Positions 12,565-26,574 of a DNA stretch of 64,000 nucleotides are shown here, one piece after another. Where the stretch lies: contig JAYKKI010000138.1 in NCBI GenBank assembly GCA_039881145.1, positions 1,169,501 through 1,233,500 on the forward strand, given 5' to 3'. The position numbers and the translations under genes are program-made. Origin of the DNA: Druceiella hillmani. Lineage: Eukaryota > Arthropoda > Insecta > Lepidoptera > Hepialidae. Position 1 is the stretch's first letter. Each line of letters starts with the position of its first letter. The notes beneath the pieces were generated by a model, which searched no databases, had not been told where the DNA came from, and saw only the letters and a list, made by a program, of their open reading frames with translations.

Positions 12565-15500
12565 TAAGCCTAATAAACAATAACGAAATGACAGACATAT
12601 GTAGAATTATGTCTCACCATAAACTTTCCTATTTGCCTTGTAAAGGCTTTTCGCTTCCAACTCAAATGAAAATCGAAAAGTACTTCTACAAAGCAATCCA
12701 AATGCCCTCCATAATAATCGAATTGCTATCTCATTGTGATATTGGACACAATTAACATTAATTATGTATCGCAGTGATAATATAGACAACAGCTTTTTCC
12801 TTCTCCACATCCCACCATTGACACTATCAATACTACTTTAATGAAATATTGGTCAAAGATGAACACAGAATAGGAACGTACCTTAAATGGTAATGAATTT
12901 CCGATATTCATTTGATTTATTCCATATTCTAGAGGTTTCCTATTTACCTATGTTGTAATACTAAAAATGTAATTTCTTGGTTTGTATTTTTACGAGTAGT
13001 CTATGTCGTATAAAAACTATCTTTCCAAATTTAAGTTCGGAACCTTTAAAATTCCAGAGATTTCCTAATGAATGAATCAGTGTTATTTTGCTTTTATACA
13101 TATAGATTAATATTTACTAGGGTTTGCTAAAATAATTTGTATTTCGAAAACATTTTTGGAAACATTTTAGAATTTCGCATTTTTCCAAATTTAATTCCGG
13201 CATAATTTATTTATTTACGAATAATAGAAAACAAAATTATGTCAATGCAAGTAACTGAATCTAAATATTCATATAGGTATTAAATTACCAATTTCCGTTC
13301 CTGAGAAATGACAAGGCGATATGTTTTAAACTCGATTAATTAATTTTGAAACTCTTAAATGTACTTATAAAGTAATTGGTCCATTAATCTTTTCTATCAG
13401 AGAGAGTTAACAGACAGGTTAATAATCATGATTTAAACTTTTAATGCGAGATATAACCTATGAGTTTAATTACAGGTGCTTGAACAAAGAATTAAAATTT
13501 ACGTGAATGATGGTTTTATATCCTTGTTTTTTTTGTGTGAATTTGCAACAAAAATAACAATATTTAACAAAACATAATTTACAAAAATTATAAGCAATGA
13601 AGCACAAGTCTAGCAATTGGTCTCTATTTATTAGAAATGAGCAGATTACCTGAAAACTAAAAACTGTTTTTTTAATGCACAAAAATATCTATATACCTTT
13701 TTTATTTTTTCCCAAAATTACAACATATTAAAAAAAGCTCATTATTCGAAAGGTTTTTAATTTTTTAAGGAGGTAATGAAAAAGATAACCATGTTAATTT
13801 ATATCAGATTAATTTAACTAGGTTAAAAGTCTCTTCCGAGAAATCACAATTATAGTTTCAAATAAGTATTTTGTTTATAACAAACAAATGTTACTCCCAG
13901 AATCATTAGGAAAAACTTCATATTACTTTAATGAAAAATCTCTGAGAATAGTAGGTTTATGACTCGCACCATCAGTCGGAGCCAGCTACGCATATCTTTT
14001 TATGTTATTATGAACCTATATTATTATTATGAATGACCTATATTGTTATTATGAATTTTTAATTAAATTTTAATAAACATATTTAAAAGTTTGTATTTTA
14101 AACTATTGAATAAACCTATTTTCGCTCTTATAAATAAGTTTATTAATTTTATTTAAAACGACCAGTAGTTCTTTCGCCATTGGGTTACACTTGTTACTGT
14201 AATAAAATATAGGTAATATTTTATTGTATCCAAATTACTTCAATGATATTGGAGAATATATATTAAATATAAATCAATAGAATCTTAGTTCGCATCGGTA
14301 CATCATAATTGGTGTAAACTTCAATTATTTGAATAAAGGTAAATCTTCAATATTTACATTTAAGTAAATAATTTTACAATTTATTTGAACAAACCATAAA
14401 AAATATATAGTTTCAATAAGCAGATTCAGGAAGAAGGAAAGCACAAGTTTTAACTGAACTTTTTGCATTAGAAATAATATGTCTTTCGATTTTAACAGTA
14501 ATGTGGAAGACCGCGGCATTTTACGGTCTAGATTTGTTCCATACCTTCTTATGTAGAGAGAAGTATTGGAGCAATTAACCCAACGGTGCATTTGTACTAA
14601 CTGCACAGCGTGACATTTTTCACGAATATTTTCCGTTTAATGGAGGCTTCTTTTGGAAAAGAGTAATATTGTAGAAAAATCATTGAAGCATTATCGTCAG
14701 AGTAATTTTACATCGCCTTGGGGGTGCGATGCTGCGCGTGTTGTCTTATCGATGTTTTTATATAAAAGTTTGTATTTTTATTGAAGGTAATCGTTGAATT
14801 GGAATAATTTATTACGATCCGCCCCTCTAAAATACGTAAAAAATATAAGTTTTACGGTAAAGGAAAATTAATCGAAGTTACGGAAAATTTCCCTGTGATG
14901 TGTATTTTTGGTCGAATTTACAATTTTTCCGCTTAATCTAGCTTTGGAATTTGGCTATGTAATAAAACAATTATTACAGCAAGCACAACGTTGTAAGGTA
15001 GCAAGATAAACGCTTTTTTATGGTTTATTTATTTCTGGCTATTAGAGGCTTTTGTTGTTTGTAACTTTTAAAAATCCGATAACCTCTTTAATGACGTTAG
15101 ACACACATTTTTTTCAATAAATAACTTTTGATTATTAGCGGAGTAATTTCTAATCTTCGACAGTTTTGCTACCTAAATGTAGCGGAACTTTTAATCTGAA
15201 ACTGTAACTTAATTTTTTCATATTTCTTACTATTATTTGTAACGAATATTTTCCTTTGTCCTAGAACAGCTACTCGTATGAACATTTTCCTCGCCTGTCT
15301 CATAGATAAATTATTAATCATAAAATAATACCCACCTTTTATTTGTAATATCTTTATTAAATTACTGTACCATTAAGTAATAGGTATGTTCGCTAAGAAA
15401 CTTTTTGTTACTCTTACGATAAAATGACAATTACATCGACTCTTCGCGCATCAGTCATAGATCATTGGCCAGATTCGAATAAAACATTATAGCATTACAC

Positions 15501-15660
15501 TTTAAGAGTTTGATTATTATTTATAATAAAAATCGTCACGAGGAGTACGTAGCGATTGAACAGAAGAAGCAATAACTGACACGAGTATTTCAATAATTGC
15601 GCAACTGTGTTGAGGTTACAGAAATAGAGTAGTTCCAATGGCACCTCTGGTAGCATTTAG

Positions 15661-15715
15661 CATAAAACATTACATGAAACTGAAAAACAGTTTTCAGTTC
15701 ACGTAATATTTTATG
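15661..15715 (-). repeat. Imperfect short hairpin
   Basis: CATAAAACATTACATGAAAC-TGAAAA (15661-15686) pairs with 15691-15715 with one bulge and two transitions. Both transitions become G.U pairs only in a minus-strand transcript. The loop is four bases, short for a microRNA precursor, so a small foldback repeat is as likely. Confidence 0.5.
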
Positions 15716-17253
15716 ATATGAGGTAGGAAATTTCCTGTCACTTTTCCGAAAGTGAGAAGGTTATTCGTACGTTTGTTTTAGCTCCTAATTCATTTGATTC
15801 TGATTTACTTAGCCTGTTGTTAGGTTGAACATTTTTGTAAATCAAACTTGACTAATTATATTATTTACACTTTGATGACTGGTGTTGTGTTTAAAAACAT
15901 TTATTTAATGGGTAACAAGTTCTGCGGTTGTGTAACAATTTTATATCTAGTTTTTTAAAAAGTAATGAATTTGTAATAATTTTTGTGATTACTCTGAGAG
16001 CTTAGTTTTAATTTCATAAAATAGATGGCATTGTCATTTATACTTTTGACAGCGTATACTCATGTTTCAATCTGGGTGTACTCAAAAAGACATACAGAAC
16101 TCCTGTGTCAGGCAATTAGGTACTGCTATAAATTAATCAATAACTTTAACAATTGCCATCTTTCTCGCCAACAAATGCAAAAATAATGCTATATTTTTTT
16201 ATGAGTTATTAAGCCCCGTTCGTCATAAGTTTTTTTGCCATGACCCTTTATAACATTTCAAAATTATCATATTTTAATAACTTAATACTTTCTAAGAAAT
16301 AAAACTGACAAAATCTTTCTAAATTCCGTGTTCTAATTTTATTTACACATTCAGAAATAATTTACTTTGCCCACGCGTTCTTTTTTAAAATTCAAACGTA
16401 CGATTACGTACGTATTTTAGATTATCTAATTATTCAAATATATGCTATCTAAATCTCTTAACATTATTTTTTTATTTATCTTAATTCTATACTTTAACCA
16501 AATAATTTGCATATCAGGCTGTCTAAAATTAGACGCTGTAAATCAAGGACGGTAAGACCATCTCGTTAAATTTAGACGCGATGAATTCCCCGGCCTCCCC
16601 CGGAATTTTTTATTAACTTTCGAGATTACCGTCGTTATTTTTATTAAGCTAATAACTGTTCCGTCGATCTGCCATTACTCTCATATAATTAGGACTACGA
16701 AAAACTATTTTCATGTTATTGCTTTTGCTCAAGTTCGCGCTACAAGTTAGATTAACACGTTTATACTGCCCGCATATATATGTTGTTGTGTTGTACTGTG
16801 TTGTTGAAAAAAATAAATATTGAATCGCCTTGGAATAATCGTAACAATGTCTAAAAGTACGACAAAAACTACTATAAATTGAAACAAAAACTATCCTTAT
16901 TTTTTATGTTTTACGATTACTTTTACTTTTGACCACACTGGATATTTCAAAAACCTAATCAATTTGTTAAAGCCGTGCTAAAATAAACTAACTGTTAAAA
17001 TAAAAACTGAGATTTCTTGTTTTATAGCAAAAAACTCCGTTAAAATAGTCGTAGAACGTTCGGTAAGCAAACAATTTATCGCCACTTACTTCAAACAAGG
17101 CTTCACAATACTATCAGAGCTAATTGACCCTTCCATTTTTTCACGTAGTACATTCACCATCATTTGGTAAAATAAATTATAAAATATTCGTTTTTACAAT
17201 TCAAAGCCAATTAATAAGAAATAAAGAATATACAATTACCCAGAACATTTGCT
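15716..17253. other. No gene seen
   Basis: AT-rich. A GC-richer patch at 16555-16690 (AATTCCCCGGCCTCCCCCGG) shows no frame or family. Confidence 0.6.
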
Positions 17254-18515
17254 ATTTTTAAAATCAGTTGACGAAATATATTTACTTTTATTTATTTTAT
17301 AGATTTCTATCACAGAAATGAAAACGGTAACCTTATAAAATCACTGACGTGTTTATCCGCCACAGTTAGTTCCTTAGTAATTATTCTATGTAGAAAGGTG
17401 AGATTTGAAAGCGTGTCAGAATAGAAAACTTACAATTATTAAAAATTAGTTAAAATATTTGTGTCAAATACTAAAGCTTTTTGTTGTAATTAATTAGGTC
17501 CAGCCAATATTTAATTTACAATTTCAAGAAATAAATCACTAGATTTTAAACCCTTTTATTATATATGACACAAGTCATATTTTGGGCATTTAGATAATAA
17601 AATCTGAATAATTGAATGTTTGCGTACTATGTTTTAGATAAGCAAATGCTTATTAAACAATGTCCTCGATACAAAGACTTAATTATTCATATACTATAAG
17701 TTTAGCATGACTGGTACGTAAAGATGTTATGCCAAGTCGTGACGTAAGAAGCGACTACAATATAAGAATTCATAAAATAAAAAAAATTAATTTTAGAATA
17801 AAAAAAATTTTAAAAAATCGGGAAATATTTCAATTTATTTTTCTCCCACTTCCAAGCTTTTGAATTATCTAAATGAAGAAACGAAAACGAAGTCAAAGCG
17901 AAACTTCTATGTGCATAATAAAATATACTATACAAAAATTCAATTGTTGTTTGTTTGATTGTGCCAATTTCTGGAAGCATACACCCGGTTTCAATCCTTC
18001 TGGTGTTAGAAAGCACATACCTTGGGAAAACTTATAGACTCACGATTATAATATAACATTACCATTTATAATGCAAGAGAAGTGTTTTTTTACTAGCAAG
18101 CAATTATTAAAACATGACAATATCAACATAAAAACGATGTCGTAAACAAACTAAACAACTCCAGAGATTTCAGATCCAATCAATTCGCGCCTTAAACCAA
18201 CAGTTTGAGTCTCAAAAACGAAATCGCATCTCATTTATTTCTTGAAATTGTAAATTAAATATTGGCTGAACCTAATTAATTACAACAAAAAGCCTTAGTA
18301 TTTGACACAAATATTTTAACTAATTTTTAATAATTGTAAGTTTTCTATTCTGACACGCTTTCAAATCTCACCTTTCTACATAGAATAATTACTAAGGAAC
18401 TAACTGTGGCGGATAAACACGTCAGTGATTTTATAAGGTTACCGTTTTCATTTCTGTGATAGAAATCTATAAAATAAATAAAAATAAATATATTTCGTCA
18501 ACTGATTTTAAAAAT
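17254..18515. repeat. 1.26-kb inverted duplication with 283-bp near-identical arms
   Basis: Left arm 17254-17536 and right arm 18233-18515 are reverse complements of equal length, with no indel and three differences by my base-by-base comparison (near 17285, 17477 and 17500). The spacer is 696 bp and has no coding frame I recognise. All three differences are transitions that would pair as G.U in a minus-strand transcript. No clear target-site duplication flanks the arms. It could be a foldback transposon, a recent inverted duplication, a long-hairpin siRNA locus, or an assembly or library chimera. The sequence alone does not decide. Confidence 0.9.
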
Positions 18516-20967
18516 GTAAGGTTGTAAAAATGGAATTTTCAATGATCTTTAATATCGAACATGGGTTAGAACATATACGAAACTTTATGTCTGATATTAC
18601 TTTCATGCTAATTTATATTAAATTTACTTGATTATTTTGTTGTTATTTAAAAAAAAATTATAGGATTATATTTTTTCATATAGTATTTATTTTTTCATCC
18701 TTTCTAAAATAGCAATAATTTTTTAAATATTTTCTGTACATTTAATGCTTTGACTAATCAGCTCTTTAGATAGGGCAATTTAACTTAAGTTAATTATTGA
18801 GCAGATATTTGGTTTATAAATATTTTTATAAAATGTGGAAAAAAAATATAAAGGAGTAATTTTATTAGTTATATAACTCATGTGGAAAAAAAGATGTGAC
18901 CCCACATTGCTGGAGTTACGTGGGTCTTTTCATCATTTGGGCCTAATTCATCAGCCTGGTTGTCTATTATATCTCAAATGTCTTATGTACTATTAAATTG
19001 TTTTTAGTGACCATTATATTTGTTTCATTTAATATTAAATTTCTTCTTAATTTTTCAGTTTGACAATTTCTTTCAAACAATTAATTCTTTGACCGAATTG
19101 TTATAAACTCAAAAATTGCTGTTTCTAATCTCTATCGATTATCGTCCATTCCCTTCGCTTATAATCCTTTTCTAATAGTATAACATATAATTATGCAAAA
19201 TACTCCATGAAGATCGTTCAATATAAACTTGCATGAAAGAAAACATCTTCCAAATATATTTATTTTAAAACATATTTACTTTTTAAAGTAACCCCTTATC
19301 TACACATATAATAAAACTGTATCAGAGTGAATTTTGCACATGGAACATACCTTAAAGGGAACTATTGATTTACCTTATAGAATGAAAAAAAAATTACAAA
19401 ACCTGTATTTAGAATTTTGATTTCTCTGTCTGCCAGTTAATTTATTTTTCAGTCACAAAAAGACTAGTAAAAAGATTTTGATTAAGTTTGGTATGAAAAC
19501 AACTTACACCCTCGAGTAACATATAGAATGTTTACGTATTCTATTATCATATTCGTATATGTTGCTCGAGGATGTTACAGCTCTCAGGATATTATTTTAT
19601 CTGATATTTTATTGTCAAGGTGTATTTTTTAAGCGTCTTTTAGTAAACTGTATGTTTTTAGCTATATTACGATATAACAACGCTATCTATCTATTTCACC
19701 CAATGTCAATATTTTTAACTATGACGATTATTTTAAACAAATATAATCGTCAAATAATTTCATGCGAACGAAGTCGAGGACACAGTTATTTATTAATATA
19801 AGTATTACATCGATCATTTAATTTTAACAAACCGTGGTAAATACAAGGTTTTTTTGTTAAGATGTTCCTTAATAGCTTTCTTTCATGAGTTGTCGTCAAA
19901 TCGTTTTTCACTAACTTTAGGTTGAGTGGTAGATTTCTTCAAATTGTTAACCGTGAACGGCATCTAGACACAGTTGCTGCTTTTACCACTGGTATTTTAT
20001 AGTGGAGAACGCAGACAAATTTTGTAAATTTTCCGCATGACTATTTTTTAATCCTTCCTTTTATCCACTGAAAAATGGATGCGTACTACAACTTTCCATC
20101 GGTATTTTCTTTACAGATTTATGGTTCATTAATATTTTATGACAATTTTGAAATACATAGTTCTTGTGATCTCTTTGACTTTTAAGTAGTGTAAATTAAT
20201 GAAAAAATCATTATATACCTGTGGGAAAGTCAAACCATGCCAATTACATAATCGGAAAGAGATAAATAAAGGTAATAACTGGAAAAGTACTAGATAATGT
20301 ATCCACCTGCAATACGTCTGAGCACAAATACCTTCCAATTATCTTAAAAAACTTCAAAGTTTCATTTGCTTTAAATTTGTTTCCTATAAAAATGTTGCCT
20401 TTAGAGTCTACTATTTCTCCTTAAATTCTGCTAAATAATGTCTCATCAATCATGCCACTTGATTGCGTGCTCTTATTATCTATTTTGAAGCTTAGTTCTG
20501 GCTAAAAGTTGGTGTTTTTTAAATTTATTCTTCGTAGATAACGAATGAATTTATTAAAAAAATAATATATTCATTAATCTACTAGATAATATTCTCTAAG
20601 TACTTTCTTGGAACCGAAATTATTTTACAAAAGTTTAAGGTAATTAATTTGAAAATTTTCAAACAAAATAGCTTCCAGCACAATTAAGTAAAAAGGTAGC
20701 TTTATGATAATAATATTGTTTAACTCAATTTTATGTTTTGAGTAAACCGTTTTAATTTACAGATACTTTATAAAATGAATTAACGAGTTTTATCCCAATA
20801 AACATCCGATGAAAATTCAGCTAATTTTGAAAGCTTTAAAATTTTTTAAGATGTTTAAAAATTAGAACACCCTACTTTCACGTTATGTCCGTTAATTAGT
20901 CTGTCTCAGAAAAGGGTTGAAACTTTGGATAGTCTCTTACCTAATTTTAAATTTAGAGTATTTGGTA
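18516..20967. other. No gene seen
   Basis: Short AT-driven frames only, apart from the hairpin at 19509-19572. Confidence 0.6.
19509..19572. repeat. Imperfect hairpin bounded by CCTCGAG
   Basis: CCTCGAGTAACATATAGAAT near 19510 is inverted at about 19553-19571 with one substitution and one extra base. Inside it TAGAAT...ATTCTA forms a second inverted pair. The structure is probably a decayed foldback. Confidence 0.55.
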
Positions 20968-21090
20968 CTTACTACAACCGACTCCAAAACAATCGGTGGT
21001 TCAATTCGACTGTATTTTCTATGTATGTTACTACATGTATTTGGTTAGATATATATCTAACCCTAATGGGCTGATTTTTTTTTAGAAAAT
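20968..21090 (+). repeat. Diverged interspersed repeat of a lepidopteran-like type
   Basis: The sequence CTACAACCGACTCCAAAACA, then TTCAATTCGACTGTATTTTC and TATGTATGTTAC, in that order and spacing, follows a motif I recall as very common in Lepidoptera. It is followed by an AT palindrome (AGATATATATCT). It encodes nothing. Confidence 0.4.
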
Positions 21091-24000
21091 AATATACTCC
21101 CGATGTATTTTCATAAAAAACTGGGTAGAATTTAACCATAGAAATTGAATATGCGCAATGAATGGCACAGGTGCCGTGACAGAGTTTGAATGGAATAGAT
21201 CGACTTATAAACCAATAATAAAGACTATAATTGTTTTTTTATAAATACGAACGATATAAAATCTGTCTTTTAACAATATCAGGATTAAATGATGAAGTTA
21301 GAATATGGTAACAAAATCTCTTCTGTGGCAAGGAGTAAACTCATCGAATTTGGATTCGTTTGATTTTTCTTGATGTAAAAAATAAAGTAACAAAATAAAT
21401 ACGTAGGTAATTATATGCAGATACTCACAAAGGAATGAAGCAACTAAGTTATTATTATCAAGCCCGATAAGTAAATATTTAGAGGTATAAACAAATGTAT
21501 AAAATATGAGTAGCTAAGAAAGTACGTACTGTTGTATATAAAAAACGAGAAAAAATTACGTTATTTCTAGACAGGTAGATAGTATGTTCAGGTCTATATA
21601 GGTAGTGAAGGTGTATATATGAAGCAACTACGGTGAAATAAACAGAACATTTTAATTTATATATCTAAATATAAAATCTAAAATAATATATGAATAGAGT
21701 TATGTTAATTAAATGCCTCAAATGTTTGTTTTCATTTCAATAAATGTAATATTGAATTTTTCGTAATTACGTGACAATTTGGGTAACGCAGGATATCATA
21801 GGTATTAAAGGTGGAAAAATTAAACTCTTCACCAAAAATACTGACATGTCGCACTCATGTGTGTGTGAATTTGCATGAAGATGAAAATGAGGCACCGACT
21901 CGTTATCGTCTTAGCGCTATAACAGTGGCATTATTTTGCAAATTCATTTGTATTCGTGGACGATATTGAACCGCAAGTGATAATCATTTTCATTGATTTA
22001 AGCTTTCAGTGCGCATTTTATTCAGAGTTATTTGACATTCTATTTGTCTGCTAACACGTTTTATAAAAATAAAGGATAAACTGTTTTCAAATTGTTTTTA
22101 TTGTTTCTTTGAAATAATCCTTTCATATAAGAAATATTATATAAAAATTAACACGTGTCGGTACGAGTAATTACGCAAATATCCATTGTAACCACAATTA
22201 CAAATGTGATTAAAAATTCCGATAATCCGAAATTCCGATAATGCGTGACATCCGGTAAGCTGTAAGATAAAAATACAGTTTGATTTTAAATGCTGCATAG
22301 TAATTTTGCTTTGGGAATTAGTTCTGTTATTGCCTTTGCAAAAATACACTCATCTACAAAACTATATTAAAACAGCTATGCCAAAATATTTAAAAATACC
22401 CAGAGATATAATAATATTAAAATCTCGTAAATTTGCTTATTTTTGATTATAAATACGAACAAACTATCTCATCCTTTAGGTTTTTTAACTATAAAAAATA
22501 TGCTCATAACCTTCTTCGCGCAAGTACATAGATAGTTAAAATAATCGGACTTTCCATTACAATAAAACTTTCATCATACTTACAAAACATCATGGATTTA
22601 GATTTTTCGTCATTCGCATGACGAAGATAAATTGCTTAAATTTTTTTTCAATACGAAATAACCTTCCAAATATAACATGCGATGGCTCGCATCGCTTCCG
22701 GAATGAAAGGAAATATAGAATGTTTTTCATCGGATGTATTTTGTGATGAATCGATTTCACGTCCTTCCATTACTAGAAAGCTTTCGGCTATTTATTTCAT
22801 AAATAATTACAAAATAATTTTCTTAAATTTGTTTAAAAGACATATTTAGAGCTCATGAAAAACCTTTCAAGCAATTTTTTTTACAGAAATGATATTTTTT
22901 ACAAAGTTATAACAGTATTGAATTTTTCAAATGACGTCATCTCTCACTTACATTTTAAAATGACGTCATCTCTCACTTAAATTGATACTGAGCAACATTT
23001 TACTGTAAGCAAATGCGCACTAATGTTGCATTCAAAACCATTGTGCAATGATGGAGAATTGCTATTATGTAACGACCGTGTTACTGATACTTGTAATATT
23101 GCACTTAATTGATCTCGCATTGCCTTAAGTTTTGTTTATTGCTCTCATTTGTCCTAAATTCAATACGACGTCTGCCCGTAAATCATGTAAGTCGTAAGGT
23201 ATTTAAGAATTTGAGTGGTGTGCTACGTAATGAAGCAACTTTCAGTGTCTTTATTAGTTAATTTATAACATATGATCACACCAATTAGTGAGTTGAAAGT
23301 CAGCTCATTTAGAGCACATTAAACTAAATATTGCCTGATAACTAAACAGGTCTAAAACTTTCCTTTGATATTTGTACATAAAACTACATGGTTACCTTAT
23401 TTTTATACGTCCTACCGATGTTTATACATATACGATGTTATGTTGCAGGTTAGAAGAAGGATTTATTGATGAAATGTCTTTTATAATAATTAAATGAAAA
23501 AGTTTTGTGCCTTATTTTTTTCGAAAAATTCTCCATCTTCATACCTGATAACCACTTGCGCGCATAGTCATCCTCTATTTGTTATCCCTATATCTAGAAC
23601 TGACTTGCACTAGAATTACCTACTCTCCCACTGTATACAATTGCAGGGCACAAATTCATTGACACTAAAATGTATGATGATGACACGCTTCAATGACTTT
23701 ATTCACATTCATCACAAAGGAAACCAGAGTGCGTTTCGTGTGGGAATAAATTTACTAAAATACAAATCCTTAGGCATTGTAGATTAAGTGAATTTATTAA
23801 TTGAATTTTCAAAGTTATTGATATGTATAATAGTAATAATTCACATGTATCGTGCCCTTATCAAAATCTTATTGAGATCGAGAGAGTCTGCATGCTGAAT
23901 TTGTTTAACTTGGATTTGGACACATTGCTGCATTTCAGCTTGTTCCACTAAACATTTTGGGCGTTAGAATGAAGATCAAAAAATATTTGTGTGATTACAC

Positions 24001-24274
24001 ATAAAAGCAGGGCACGAAATGGTTTTATAGATGGATGTATATCTGTAACGCCGAGGAAACTAGATAAACAGGGTTTAACTCAATTTTAAAAATTGTTTTG
24101 ACCGCTTGACAATTAAACCCTCCTCTTAAAAATGATTTCTCGGTATGAAAATTGAGATCAAAGGGTATTTCTTTAATCCACAGTTCATACAATATTTTTA
24201 TTAATACTCCGAAGTGATTGTTTTTGTTTCCAAACATTTTTTACGTTTACTAACTACTCAAAGTAATTTGGAAG
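21091..24274. other. No gene seen; paired CRE-like sites inside
   Basis: No frame above about 70 codons. Apart from the TGACGTCA pair near 22.93 kb, nothing stands out. Confidence 0.6.
22931..22980 (+). repeat. Two tandem 29-bp units, each with TGACGTCA
   Basis: ATGACGTCATCTCTCACTTA occurs at 22931 and again 29 bases later. Each contains the palindrome TGACGTCA (22932-22939 and 22961-22968), which is the CRE/CREB-ATF consensus. Paired full CRE sites could form an enhancer, but there is no gene nearby, so function is unproven. Confidence 0.6.
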
Positions 24275-24450
24275 GACGCGCACGTACGACTGCCCGCGGG
24301 TAAGCACGCGCGCACGTGCGCCACGTAGATCCACGCATACACTCAAACATACACGCGCACACACACACACACATACACACAGTGACTCATACACGTACAC
24401 ACACACGCAGAGGGAGAGAGAGAGACTCACACGTACACACACACACACCA
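24275..24450. repeat. GC-rich (CA)n/(CG)n composite microsatellite
   Basis: Alternating purine-pyrimidine sequence: ACGCGCGCACGTGCGCC and related, then several (CA)n runs with GAGAGA insertions. It is the most GC-rich alternating stretch in the window and a candidate Z-DNA former. The Val/Cys/Ser-rich minus-strand frame (24254-24451) is repeat translation. Confidence 0.9.
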
Positions 24451-26460
24451 CGGTATGTTTAGCAAAATTGTAATCAATGCAAATTTAGACTATAAGAAAG
24501 CAAAGTTTACCTGTAAGCTAAAATCATTTATGAAAATGATTTCTGATACATACAACACCCAAGGTGACAATTTCAAGTATCAATGAATATAAAATGTGAC
24601 TTAAATTTTTTTATATCATTTAATGGCAAATGAGTGCGACTCATTAATTTCAGTCACCAGCAGAATTTAAAACTAGTAATAAATAGTTTTTAAAATCCTG
24701 CCTATAGTTAATTACAAGCCCATTCATTTTAAAACATAAAGTTTCAACATTAAAAACATATCGAATGAATGAGATAAATTTGGAAATAAATTAACAAGGA
24801 TCTGAAACTATTGGATTGATGCTTTACAAAGCAAACATCTGAAATAAAATAATAAAGTCATTCCTGAAACGAACAGCTTTGAGATCAATTCTAAATATGA
24901 ACAGTTACGATCATTGAACAATGGGTATTTCTGAACTTGAAAATTTTGAAGGTGACTTATAACAAAATAAATATATTCTAACGAAATATGAAAATACAGA
25001 ATACTTTTTACGCGTCATACGTCCACATATCGTGCCCACAAACGGAAGGTGTCTAGATGAGTAATAGCCTCCTACAACATATAGAGGGATATCTGAAATA
25101 TATCCTATGCTCGCCTCTAACCTGGTTAAATTAATGTTATTAGAATGCTCAGTGGTGTTTGAAGGGTGAAAATAGGAAAAACTTTATGTTATATTGTAAC
25201 CTACATTTATGGCGTGAAGTCTCTTAAAGTAGGAATGTGGTACGACACAATTACATAAGAGTAATTAAAAATAGTTTTTGATACTTTGAACAGTTGGAAT
25301 TATCACGAAGTTACGCAAACTTGACAAAAAATCTTTTCATCTAAAATTACAGTAGCATAGTGGATTTTTAGCCCCTTTAAATAATATAACATCACATGTA
25401 GGTGTTACTTTCAAAGTGAAATTTTCAAAATTAATTTTAAACTTTGATCTGCTGTCATATTTAGTAATTCCATCCATCAATTATCAACTTTTAGTTTCTA
25501 AATTTTAAGAAGGATGGGTGCTGAATTTTTTAATTATTGCTCAAATTTAATTCAAATATAGTAAGTTATACCTGAATAAATAACAAGGAATCAAGCTGTA
25601 TTATTGCTTGGACCTGACCACTGACAATCATGAATATCGACAAATTCTTTTAAATAATTCAATTATAGATTTTAAGAAATCGAAATTTTCTTTGGCTATC
25701 AGGACACAAGAAATAATGTATTTATCGTTTTGTATAAATTTTGTATTATTTAAAACAAAGCAAATTTTTTTTCAAAACCGGTGCTATAAAAAAATTACCA
25801 GATAATTATGAGGAGATGCTATTATTTTACCCACTTTCCCCTACGCCTTTTTTTTGTTATAAATTACTAATTTTTATTTTTAAACTAATGAAAATTTTCA
25901 CTTTTATTTTACCAAATAATCCCAAAGACATAAATATAATACTATACATGAAAGATAGCAAATATACTGTTAACTATTGGTTGTTTGTTAACTATGGACT
26001 AATATATACTAAGATAACTCCCTGCAACTCATAGTAAATTCTTACAAAAAATCTCCGTTCACGAACATCGGAATATGACACAAGTTAATGAAAATAAAAA
26101 TGCTAGTATATAGATCTCATGGCATTTAGTCCTTTTTTATGGTCTGTTGTATTTATAGTAATCTTGTTTGGTATGTTGTAATGTACATGTTTTTTTTTCA
26201 AATATAACTTACTTTTCAATAGTCATATTTAAATAAAATAAAAATTATTTGACGGCAAAATGGACGAACGATTTTTGTGACCTTTACAAATACTATTAAA
26301 CATTTACGCTATTTAAATGGTAAAATAAAAGTTTTTCAGATCGAGAAAAATATACATTTAGGGTAAATTTTTGGCTTTCAACATTTGATCAAATTAGTGA
26401 CGTACGTTTTAAAAAATACCTAGCTTTTCACGAAGGGCCTAATAGTGGATCTACTAGGCC

Positions 26461-26574
26461 GTGAATACAATTAAGACTTCACATCTTACCGATCTTTCGG
26501 CAATGACTATGTCTAACCCGGTAGACAAGGTTAAGAAAGTTCTTCAAGACAATTGGTCAGAGATGCTTCTTTAA
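26461..26574 (+). other. Coding-like 38-codon segment, unrecognised
   Basis: From GTG 26461 to TAA 26572-26574 the frame gives a balanced composition (SNPVDKVKKVLQDNWSEMLL at the end), unlike the Ile/Tyr/Lys-dominated random frames elsewhere. A stop (TAG) lies just upstream, as does a hairpin CACGAAGGGCCTA...TAGGCCGTG. It could be a terminal exon or a transposon relic. No homology is claimed. Confidence 0.2.

Larger units (their letters stand above)
9717..15660. other. No gene seen; a few small repeats
   Basis: The largest frame is 102 codons on the minus strand (10144-10452). It has hydrophobic stretches but no recognisable family, and its composition is that of AT-rich random sequence. CTGTCTGTCACATACCTGTA near 10829 may be another relic of the 'tacggaaccct' repeat type. 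Confidence 0.6.
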
